DNA of 64,000 nucleotides from Cryptomeria japonica (taxonomy: Eukaryota > Streptophyta > Pinopsida > Cupressales > Cupressaceae), in assembly GCF_030272615.1 (NCBI RefSeq), contig NC_081409.1:913509840-913573839 (forward strand). The letters are read 5' to 3'. Numbering within the stretch: the stretch's first letter is position 1; every line of letters starts with the position of its first letter. Made by a program: the position numbers and the translations under genes. Of this stretch, positions 54,942-64,000 are shown piece after piece. The notes beneath the pieces are model-generated. The model saw nothing but the letters and a program-made list of their open reading frames with translations. It was not told the origin of the DNA and made no database searches.

Positions 54942-57900
54942 ACAACAACAACACTTTAGACAAATCGAGGTTCTGGACCAGAAACAAAAACATTGTTAAT
55001 GAGGGAGGAACTGATGCTAATGATATGAAATCCAAACAACCAGTATTGACTTTATCAAGTAATCCACAAGCTAACAAGAATCAAAAAGGTGTTAAGCAAG
55101 GCACTAACACTTATCCACAAAATACCAATCAGGGACCTTCAAATTCAAACACCAACAACACTGCCCAAGGAAACAACACTAATTGAGGGACTAATCCAAA
55201 TCAAAGGGGTAACATCAACACTTTCCCAAATAGACGCATCCACACACCATTGGGGCAATCCTTAAAATCAGCATTTCGCAAACTCCTCGCAAACAATATT
55301 ATCACATTGCCAACCATAAACAACTTTTAGCCCAATATCAAACCACCTTGGTGGATTGACTCGCATTTCTGTGATTTTTATCAAAACAAAGGACATCACA
55401 CAAATGATTGCATGATGCTTAAGAATATTGTTCAAGAAATGATCGATAGAGGTGATTTAACAGTTGATGATCTCAAAACAAATGGTGATCATGACACCTT
55501 TAAAAATCCTCTCCCAAATTACAACAAGGAAGGAGCTTCATCATCAAATGATACACGGGGAGCTCGCATAAATCATTTGTACAAAAACACCATCAATCAC
55601 ATATCAACAGATGACAACCAAATAAATGTCATAAAGATCAAAGACAAACAAGACCATACATCAATCAATGTGAAAACCAGAGCTCAAAAATATGTCTTAA
55701 AAGGGCATACATCAATATCGACCACTATCCCCAAGACTCAATATGATTTGGTGAATCAACCATGGAGAACTCTTACTCATATATCCATATTCAAGTTATG
55801 CAAACTCTCGCCAAAACATAAGGACATCTTGGAACAAGCACTAGTTGAAACAAATGTGCCTCAAGATCTAGACATTGATAAATTCCAAGCCATGGTGGCT
55901 CATATGACAAGGCCTCATAATCTCACCTTTTCCAAACATGATAATATCTCTTTAAGTCATCCACATAATACTCCCCTTCATATTAAAGTCTTAGTCTACA
56001 AACATCAAGTTAAAAGAGTATTAATAGATGGAGCTGGTCTCAATATATGTACCTTAAAACTTATCCATGCATTAGGCTTCTCTAAATAGTCTATTGATCC
56101 ACACAAAAAGATCACCATCAAGGCATATGATGATGAAGAAAGATCATCCAAAGGGACATTAATACTACCTATTCAGGTAGGACCAATACAAAGGGACACT
56201 ATGTGCCAAGTCTTAGACATAGACTTAACATACAATATTTTATTGGGTCATCCTTGGATACATGAAATACAAGTTGTGCCATCAACCTACCATCAGTGTG
56301 CCAAATTCCCATATAATGGACAAGAGATTTCCATCTCTGCTGACAATAACCTCTTTCAACATTGCAATGCTATGGGGGCAGCTCAAGATAGTTTGGTTCC
56401 ACAGAATAGGGAAGCTCCAACTTCCTTAGCATTAGATCATCACTAAGAAAATCTCAAGTCTGTATCCATGGATTTTAAACAAAAGATGAAAATCAAAGAA
56501 CAATACATGGGGGAATACTCTTTCAAACCCATGTGTCTATCCAAATTGCTAACATCACCAAAATCTCATTGGCAACCTTCTGCATCAACACATCATGCAA
56601 CACAACCCATCACCAAGTTTGATGGCAAATTTATCCAATTAGGCACACTAGCACATGAATCATAAGAGAAAGACATGCTTAGTTGGCTATACAAGGATGA
56701 GGAAGAAGTTAGAGCTGCTACTCTAGAGGTAGCCATACCAACATGACAATATGGAAAAGGATTCCTGATCATGCAATGGATGGGATACAATAGAAAAGGG
56801 CATATAGGCAAGCATCAAGAAGGCATTACAAAACCACTAGACCCTCCTTCACAATTTTCTCAAGACAAAATAGGACTGGGATATGGACACAACCTACCCC
56901 CAAGGAAAAAGCAAAATAGATATCAAAAACCTTAGTGGAAAGCAAAGAAGAAATGCAATGAGGACTCATGGCAAGAGGCACTACACCAAGCAGTGGAAAC
57001 AATAAGGAAAGAGCGAGAATGCCGAGAAAAAGAGAAATGAAAAGAGGAAGTAACCATTCAAAAGGAAGAAGCATCTTATGAGAAAGTGCATCATGTATAG
57101 GAACCTATTCACAACAAGGTAAAATCAACACCCAAAGACATCACTGCTAATCAAGGAGAAACTGTGTCTGAAAAAATGCAATGGGTACAAGCAAGCTCTT
57201 ATTCTGAATCAGAAAAGACTACAAGACTGGTATCAATTATTAGGGATCTCTTTTCACCCTACAACATACCTGTCCACAACACTGAAAGGCTTTGGGACAG
57301 TACTTCTGAAACTGTTTCTAATGACTATGAATGGGGTAGTTGTTCAAATATTATTGAAGATGTCCCTGAAGGTGCTATACACACACCCCTTTCTCAGGAG
57401 GGCCAAGGCACAGAGTCTTGATTACTTGAATTCAGTCCACAACATATCTATGAAGCTAAGGAAAATGAGCAGTGGCACTACGAACAAGTCTACACGAAAG
57501 ATGATATTATCGAACACCTTGACAATATCATTAACTTAACCAACATCCCAGACAACCCTAATGATACCTCTATCATGACACTTACCACAACCGACCTCGA
57601 CCCACCAAATGACTCTCTACCGCTCGTATTTCCTGATTTGATAGATTGGGATGAACCTGAACACCGTGACATACCTATTTTCCCAGATGATGAATCCATT
57701 GTCCATTACCTATGTATAGTCAACTCGGAAGCACACTCTACCAGCGAACGAAATAATGATATCTATAATTGGGGGGGTGCCAAGTCTCTCAGTTGCAAAA
57801 ATGAAAGAAATAAAGCATCTAATGCCAAAAATCAGTCAATGGCAGCACTAGATCACAAAAAAGTCAAAATAAAAGGCGCATCTGAGGGTGAAAACATTTT

Positions 57901-58090
57901 TAAGGCACCTAAGGATGGGAGACTTGACACTCTTCCTAAACACTATCAGGAGCGATCACCCATATTGATTGAGCCCACTCAATCAATCAACATTGGTATA
58001 GAAGAAGTAGCTAAAAACATACACCTAGTAGAATCTCTGACAGAAGAAGAAAGACCAGTTTATCAGATTCTTCAAAGAAAAGCAAATCAA
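54942..58090 (+). pseudogene. Element B gag 3' part, protease and G-patch (resumed after C)
   Basis: Continues the gag cut at 35746: LDKSRFWTRNKN, Asn-rich linker, stop near 55184 (TN, stop, G), SAFRKLLANNIITLP, zinc knuckle CDFYQNKGHHTNDC at about 55371-55412, IVQEMIDRGDLTVDDLKTNG. Retropepsin at about 56000-56290 reads LIDGAGLNICTLKLIHALG, with one Gly fewer than C's LIDGGAGLN, then LTYNILLGHPWIHEIQVVPS. G-patch-like segment 56750-56885 (WMGYNRKGHIGKHQEG, then KIGLGYG). Linker 57160-58090 with SEKTTRLVSIIRDLFSPYN and DGRLDTLPKHYQERSPILIE. Single frame throughout, interrupted by stops near 55330, 56088, 56444, 56664, 56746, 56935, 57040, 57100 and 57419. Confidence 0.9.
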
Positions 58091-58671
58091 TTTTTCTTGG
58101 TCCTATGTTGATATGCCCAGAATATATCCAAACTTAATCATGCATCATTTATCTATTGCTCTAGGAGCTAAATCAGTCAAACAGAAGTTAAGAAAGATGA
58201 ATATGCATGTAGCATTAATGGTCAAAACTGAACTAAAGAAGTTATTAGATGTCATATTCATTTGACCTATAGGCTATGCTAAATGGATTTCAAACATTGT
58301 ACCAGTTTCAAAACCAGATGGAAGCATCAGAATATGCACAGATGTTAGAGATGTCAACAAAGTCTATCCAAAGGATGACTTTCCTTTTCCTAGCATAGAC
58401 ATAATTGTAGACCTCGCAGCAGGCCATGCAATGCTATCATTAATGGATGATTTCTCTTGCTACAATCAAATCAAGATAAAACAACATTCACCTATCCTTG
58501 GGGAACGTATTGTTGGAATGTCATGCCTTTTGGCTTGAAGCATGCTGGGGCAACTTATCAAAGAGAAATGATGATAATCTTTCATGATATGATGCATACC
58601 TTCATGGAGGACTATGTGGATGATTTACTAGCTAAGTCATTCACCCAGAAAAAATATCTGGGCATATTAGA
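58091..58671 (+). pseudogene. Element B reverse transcriptase, 5' part (cut by element F)
   Basis: After a frameshift near 58055 the RT is read as ALMVKTELKKLLDVIFI, then WISNIVPVSKPDGSIRICTD, DDFPFPSIDIIVDLAAGHAM and LSLMDDFSCYNQIKI. A deletion of a few codons follows before TFTYPWGTYCWNVMPFGLKH, MHTFMEDYVDDLLAKSFTQ with YVDD at about 58613-58625. It stops at GILD, where F begins. Unlike C it keeps Asp at the first catalytic position. The remaining pol should lie past F. Confidence 0.88.
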
Positions 58672-59911
58672 TGTAAAGCGGAAAATCGCGATCGAACCCT
58701 AGTTGCTCTCCCCTCTTCCAACTCCAAGGAGAGAGAAGGGAGGTTCACTAGGGTTGATGGTTTTCACTTAGGGAAGAGACTTTACATTCAAAAGAGGGGT
58801 TGAAACCCACAAGATCCAATCCCACGCAATGCAAGATTGGATGCTAAATGAGTTTCAAGGGTTATGACAGCAAGGCTACCCTCTTTTGTAAAGAATGTGC
58901 ATAGAAGAATTAAGCTAGAAATGCATAGAAAGTGAGAAAGATTCGCTTATAAACTGAGATAGGGATACAGTATGAAGCTGTGGACCTGGAATTAGCAGTA
59001 AAATGTCGATACGGCGCTGTCCTGCAAATTTGAGCAAAAGTTGTCAGGACGATGGCGCCCGGCACCATGGTCCTCCGAAAAATCCACGAAACGAAGGGGG
59101 ATTTGTTCGTCTCTGCACAAGGATTCCAGATCTTCAATTTCAGCCGCGTACCTGCAACCTACACACAGAAAAGCGAAGATGATTGGGGGGTTAGGGATTA
59201 GGGGTTTGCCTTTAGGTCAAACCCCGGTTTTGGAATTAACCAAGAAATGAGCAAGAGCTATAAATGTAAATGACTGTAAAACAAGTACTAATACCTTGTT
59301 CTAAGGATGTTTGTATCCTTATGTGCGAAGGTATAGATGTTGTATGTTGTTGTAGTATGTTGTAAGTGATCTCCTCTTCAATGGTTGAATCCTTGTCTTG
59401 AATGCAACACTTAGCCTTGAATGGAGACTTGAAATGATCAATTGCTTGAAGGAATGCTTGAATGCTTGAATGCTTGAATGCTTGAGTATAGTTTCCACGC
59501 TTTGTACACATGTGACCTTCTTTTTTACCCAAATGGGAGAGGACAATGTAGTTTATATACTTGTCATTTAGGGCTGATAGACTGATTTTCCCCACCTTAG
59601 GCCGACCAGGGAAAGTTAATTTCCAAATTGCAAACAAAAAGACCAAAAGTCCAAAAGAGACTGGGCCCAAAATAGGACCCAGGGACCAGGGCGCTAGGCA
59701 CCATGGTCCTGGGGACCAGGGCGCTGGGCGCTCTGGTCCCACCTCCCAGGACAGCAGGGTGCAAGGAGGTTCAGGCCAGGGTGCTTGAAAAATGCATTTT
59801 TCAGTGTCATAATCAGGTTTCTGGGTCTCCATTCAGGTTGTGTGTTGCGTCGCCATCGTGAAGACCGAAATGCAGTCGAAATTGCAAGTGTCACAATTTT
59901 AGGACGCTACA
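58672..59911 (-). mobile_element. Element F 3' LTR
   Basis: Plus-strand edges TGTAAAGCGGAAAATCGCG and AGGACGCTACA (1,240 bp). A minus-strand TATA box (TATATAAAC) lies near 59551-59560. TGCTTGAA repeats four times at about 59453-59484. Three GC-rich imperfect palindromes of the GGGCGC-x-GGCRCC-TGGTCC type lie at 59054, 59687 and 59717. ORFs through this LTR (59236-59832 minus, 59561-59788 plus) are Pro/Gly-rich products of these repeats and are not called. Confidence 0.82.
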
Positions 59912-59933
59912 TTTAGCCCCCACTTTAGCGGGA
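59912..59933 (-). promoter_or_regulatory. Polypurine tract of element F
   Basis: On the minus strand CGCTAAAGTGGGGGCTAAA precedes the LTR start TGTAGCGTCC. Confidence 0.82.
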
Positions 59934-60687
59934 GTATGTATGCTCATACTTCCGGTAAAGTACAAGGAAACAACATTGAAAGACTTTCACCATGTCAAGG
60001 AGGCAAGATACACCAAGCCCCCAGTGGACTAAGGATCTTACAACTTCGATTGACAAAGTAAAAGGGAAGATCACGAGGGAGAACCATGACTGTCAGTAGT
60101 AAGGTTCCCTCACTATGAGTCATGCAAGAAAGATATCAAAAATTTTCAAGGCAAAGCTAAATTTGTCGAGAAATTTTCAAGTATATTGAAAAGATATGAA
60201 CGGGATGTATGCCCCCCTATGTTAAAGCGATCGCACATGCCTCACCGGGGGTGATTGCTTTAAGGTAGTGATACATATAAGAATGAGAAAGGAAAGGAGC
60301 ACGTTATCACAAGGATTTAGCCCCCAAGTGTGAGATAAGCCCAAGGATAATAGACACAAAACACAAAGCACGAGGTGACTTCGCTTTCCTCAGGGTCAGT
60401 ATGCTGTATGATAAGTCATGTATATATATCATATGTATGTATGCATAATTGTTCTTCATTCCCCAATCAAGGAAGGTCACCTAGAAGAAAGAAACACATG
60501 TATCTTTTGAGTCAACATGAGAGAGATCGAGAGATCTCAATGCTTTGCATCATCCTCAAGTAGACAACACTAAGGACAACAAATAGAAGAATCAGAATAA
60601 CATATAGAAGAAGTAACACAAGAGAGGAGGAGAGAATCTGCTATGCTAATGTAACTAGTCTAGCACGTCATCTACCCCCCGATCTTG
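59934..60687 (-). other. Element F 3' untranslated tail
   Basis: 0.75 kb with no domain. Motifs such as CCCCCGATC and TAGCCCCCA recur. A run of ATATGTATG-type words lies at 60420-60445. Confidence 0.5.
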
Positions 60688-63600
60688 CTAATCAATGTTT
60701 CGGGAAGGCAGGGAACATGCTAGAGGAGGAACATTCAACACAGCAGATGGAGCTATCACAAGATCCAAACAAGGGCTATGTTCATGTTCCAAGCCACATT
60801 GTTCTTGTCTAGGAGCTAGGATAAGTGCTTTAGAAAATTCATTAGATAAATGGTTATCAATATCAACAAGTTCATATTCACTATCAGAAGCAAGAGGAAT
60901 AACATTTTCATCATGAATAACATTTTCATCTATAGCATCATCAAGATTTATAAAAATGGGGTCTTTAATTCACACAGGATCAAGACCATCATGCATCTTA
61001 TGTTTTGGAGATTTTGGAGAAAATGGAATAATGCTTGTTGAAGGTGTTTTTGGAGATTGCAAAGTTTGAGAAGCAACTGCTTGAGCTCTAAGACGACGCT
61101 TTCGTCGGCGTTCACATACAGAACGATTTCGTCTAGTCTTAGTAGGAAGTGAAGAAGATTGAGGAGGAGGAATGTTCTCATCCTTATCACTTGGGTGTTT
61201 AGGTTGTGGTCTCTTAGGCTGGATAATAGGAGAAGAAGAAGGTCTCTTCTCTCTATAAAAGGAAGGAGGAGGAACTGCTCCATATAAGGGAGGAATATTT
61301 GGTTTAGGAAGGAGGCCAAGTCCATCATGACGAGGAGGGATAGGTCTACTTTTAGGAAGTTTATTAGATATAGACATAGTCACATCCATAGGGATGGGTT
61401 GGGAATCTTCTTGAGGAAAGACATTAGTTTTATCTTTCAAAGGAAGAACTTCCTTCTCAAGAATGATAGGAATATCAAGTTTAGGTGTTCTAGGTTCATT
61501 TAAAGATAGGATCATATCTGTTTTCCACTTTTGATAAGATTTGAAAAGATGATCACTTCGCGAAGGAAGAGATTGGAATTGTTTAGGCCAAAAGTAATCA
61601 ATAGGAACGCTAGAAGTTCTTTCAGCTGGTTTAAAGAGACTATGATTGACAGTAACAACTTCACCATTATGGGGAAATTTCAAACACTTGTGAATAGGAG
61701 AAGCAATAGCTTTCATGGAAGATAGCCAAGGATAGCCAAGCTTCACACGAAATTGTTCGGAAGATGGAATAATAGCAAAGTTCACATCAAGGGATTTGTT
61801 ATGGACTTCAATAGGCAATGTAATAGAACCAATTGCAGGAGAAGAAAATGCATCAAATAGTTTCACAATCACATCTGTTTTGTCATAAATCACTTGATTC
61901 AATTGCAAAGTAAAAAGAAATTCTTCAGTAATGATATTAACCATGCACGAAGGATCAATAAGCGCTCCACGGCAAGGTGTATTCTTGACTTTTGCAACTA
62001 TGTATAAAGGACCATCAGGTACCCTAATGGTTTCACTGGAATCAAATGTGATGGAAGGTTCTTTAGGGTTTTCTTGCTGCTCTACAAAGTTAATCACATT
62101 CGGAGCCATAGACACAAGACCAGCAGATGAAAAAGAGGAATCATTAGTCTCAATCGCATTAGAGGTATGAGAAGGTAATGGATCAGTGAAAATCTGAAGA
62201 TTTTGGTTAGGAGGAGCTACAGATGTGTTGCCTTTATCATTCACTCCAGAAACATAGATAGTATTATTATCAATCAAATCTTGAATTTTACCCTTTAAAG
62301 AAAAACATTTTTCAGTATCATGCCCAGGCTGACGATGAAATTGACAAAAGGCTTTGTTATCAAAATAAGGTGAAGTAATCTTTGCAGGATCAATTTGCCT
62401 TATAGGAGGAAGAGTAAGCACATTTTGTTCCAATAACTTATTCATAATACTATGCAATGATTCATTCAAAGGAGTATACTTTCTTTCTTTCTTGAAAAAT
62501 TTAGAAATAGGAGGCACACCTGATGCTGCATTCACATTGTTGTTGATGATGTTTTCATTGAATTTGATGGACTCTCTATTCGGTTTAAACTTCCCAAATG
62601 GTTGTTGACTGCTATCACCCTTATCACTCGGAGCCATAGGATGTGATTGTTCCATTTGACTCACAGTCAGTTGATAATTGTGAAGAGTTGCACACAACTG
62701 TTGGAAAGAAGTAAACTCAGAAAACAGAAGTTTATCTCGAATATCTTTTTGTAAATTAGAAATAAAGATTCTTTGAATATCATTTTCAGGCACTGGAAAA
62801 GAAATTTGAGCATACAAATGCTTATATCTACCAATGAAATCAGTCACTTTTTCCTTAACACCTTGTTTACAATGCATTAAATCAATCAAAGTAACTTTAG
62901 GACTTATATTGTTTTGAAATTGTTGAATGAAAGCATTTGCAAGTTGTTCGAAAGAAGTAATAGAATAGGAAGGCAACGAGCAATACCATTGTAGGGCTTT
63001 GTCTCTTAATGTTCTAGTGAATAGTTTTGCAAGCAACCTTGGGTCATAAGCAAAATCAGTACAAATTGTTTGAAAAGTCTTAACATGTGTTAGAGGATCA
63101 CCTTTACCATTATAAAGTTCCAAATGTGGAATTTCAACATGTTTAGGGGGAATAGCTTGGACAATGTCAAGAGAAAGTGGGCTCGCAACGTCAAATGTGG
63201 GCACACTAAACTTAGATTGATTCATAGAGGCAATTTGTTGTTGTAAAGAAGAGACAGTTTGTGCAAGATTGTTAATGGTCGCTTCAGTCGAAGAGTTCAT
63301 ATTAGATGTGTTAGATTGAGATGGAGGTGTTATGTTATTGAAAGAAGGCAAAGAGTAAGGTGGTGGGACTCTATGATAATTAGTCATAGGAGATGATTGG
63401 ATAGGAGGAACACTACAAGGAGGAATGGAATGGTTAAATGAATTGCCCCCTTGCATCACGTTCATTTGTGGAGATATAATAGGGACACTCATTGAAGGAA
63501 TGAATTAAGAAGTTGGATTGAATGAAGGAAGAGGGTTAATTGAAGAAGAAGGATTGCCCCCATGACTGGTGATCATAGGAGGAATGTCTTGTGTAGAAGT

Positions 63601-63990
63601 AGCCATTATATTTGATGTAAAGGTAGGTATGCTAGCAATAGAAGTCATCAAAGGAATAGAATGATTGACTTGAGTAGGAGGTTGTGTATAACCCAAACTT
63701 TCAGCACAACTCTTCATAGGCATCACATTCGAATCCACAATGTGTGCAATACCACGCAAAATATCAATTCCATTCTTATCACTTTGAAGCATACGTTTTA
63801 GACCCTCAATTAAAGGAAGAGCTTGACTATCGGGGTATTGTTGAGACATCCATTGTCAAAAATCGTCAAATTGGTTGTCCAATTTCAAAATTTGTTCTTC
63901 AGAAACCTCATGGAGAGCTTCTTCATCATTAGGAGGATTAGAGGAATTACCCATGTCCTCGTTAAAAAGGCTATTCAAATTAGGTTCCAT
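60688..63990 (-). pseudogene. Element F gag-protease polyprotein, about 1,100 codons
   Basis: One frame from ATG at 63990 to TAG at 60688, with only three in-frame stops (63856, 63505, 60970); 840 codons are open between the last two. Pro/Ser-rich N-terminus; gag core at about 63110-62680 (VEIPHLELYNGKGDPLTHVK, DKALQWYCSLPSYSITSFEQ, LANAFIQQF); zinc knuckle CQFHRQPGHDTEKC near 62313-62355; protease at about 61990-61700 with GALIDPSCMVNIITEEF, VIVKLFDAFSSPAIGSITLP and VKLGYPWLSSMKAI. The usual D-S/T-G active site reads D-P-S (61948-61956). The C-terminus has an arginine-rich patch (RRNRSVCERRRKRRLRAQ). Beyond the TGA at 60970 the frame stays open and acidic to 60688. Probably capsid and nucleocapsid; whether the protease works is doubtful. 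Confidence 0.85.
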
Positions 63991-64000
63991 CTCCTCGGTA

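Larger units (their letters stand above)
23801..58671 (+). mobile_element. Element B: Tat/Ogre-like Ty3/gypsy retrotransposon, interrupted by E, C and F
   Basis: The reading order along the plus strand is: 5' LTR (23801-24230 and 30897-31594), PBS, leader with TAGCGCAT arrays, upstream ORF, gag (34678-35746), then gag-protease (54942-58090) and RT up to 58671. Element E splits the LTR, C splits gag, and F cuts RT. Joining the pieces by position reproduces the order seen in intact C, which is the evidence that they are one element. The 5' edge of the LTR is missing: homology to C's LTR starts only about 350 bp in. RNase H, integrase and the 3' LTR of B must lie beyond F, outside the window. 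Confidence 0.8.
58672..64000 (-). mobile_element. Element F: gag-protease-only gypsy-type element (5' end outside window)
   Basis: Transcribed leftwards. 3' LTR 58672-59911, polypurine tract 59912, 3' tail, then a gag-protease frame 63990-60688. Only 0.75 kb separates the end of that frame from the polypurine tract, and it holds no RT, RNase H or integrase. The element therefore cannot copy itself unaided. It cuts B's RT. The five bases before the LTR (58667-58671, TTAGA) should reappear beyond the right edge of the window. Confidence 0.82.

Noticed and set aside
59236-59832. 198-codon minus ORF and the opposing plus ORF 59561-59788 in the LTR of F
   Set aside because: Pro/Gly/Trp-rich translations of GC-rich palindromic repeats lying inside an LTR with clear edges.
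1-64000. tRNA, rRNA or small structural RNA genes
   Set aside because: No cloverleaf or rRNA-like segment was recognised by eye; the tRNA-like words found are short primer-binding sites next to LTRs. A tRNAscan-SE run would settle it.

Overview
The window is almost pure retrotransposon and I find no convincing host gene, rRNA or tRNA. Plant-type LTR elements, dual-RNase H Ty3/gypsy elements of 15-20 kb and elements nested inside elements indicate a land plant with a large repeat-rich genome. A gymnosperm would fit, but nothing in the sequence proves it. All statements rest on reading the sequence and translations by eye; no database search was run.

Layout. 1-5264 is a minus-strand Tat/Ogre-like Ty3/gypsy element (A) with gag-protease, long leader, PBS and one LTR. 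It appears to have landed in an older minus-strand element (G, 5270-7740) with a copia-style PBS. 7741-12645 has no recognisable gene. 12646-14955 is the 3' end of a Ty1/copia element (H, minus), followed by the tail and LTR of a plus-strand relative (I, to 16372). 16373-23800 holds fragments: a gypsy protease/G-patch remnant (K) split by a GA microsatellite, a copia-type LTR with degenerate PBS (J), and AT-rich tandem duplications.

From 23801 to the right edge there is one nested stack. Host element B (plus strand, Tat/Ogre-like) runs from its 5' LTR at 23801 to its reverse transcriptase at 58671. It is broken by three later insertions. E (24231-30887, minus) is a complete pol-less LTR element with a zinc-knuckle gag and a second ORF of about 1,150 codons, and lies in B's LTR. 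C (35747-54941, plus) is a 19.2 kb full-length relative of B with both LTRs and gag-protease-RT-RNaseH-RNaseH-integrase, and lies in B's gag. F (58672 to beyond 64000, minus) is a gag-protease-only element and lies in B's RT.

Three structures stand out. (1) The leaders of A, B and C carry two arrays of a short CpG-containing motif flanking a conserved block: TAGCGCAT in B and C, TCGTACGA in A. (2) C has a separate antisense transcription unit between integrase and its 3' LTR. It comprises a minus-strand TATA box, another TAGCGCAT array in the same orientation relative to that transcript, and a decayed plant mobile domain (PMD) gene. (3) In the copia-like elements an 8-bp inverted repeat encloses the polypurine tract and the start of U3.

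Every coding region carries stops or frameshifts, so all are listed as pseudogenes or decayed ORFs. In C, gag-protease falls in one frame until near its 3' end and RT-integrase in one other frame, so C was probably autonomous when it inserted. E, F and probably G lack pol and would depend on enzymes made by other elements.
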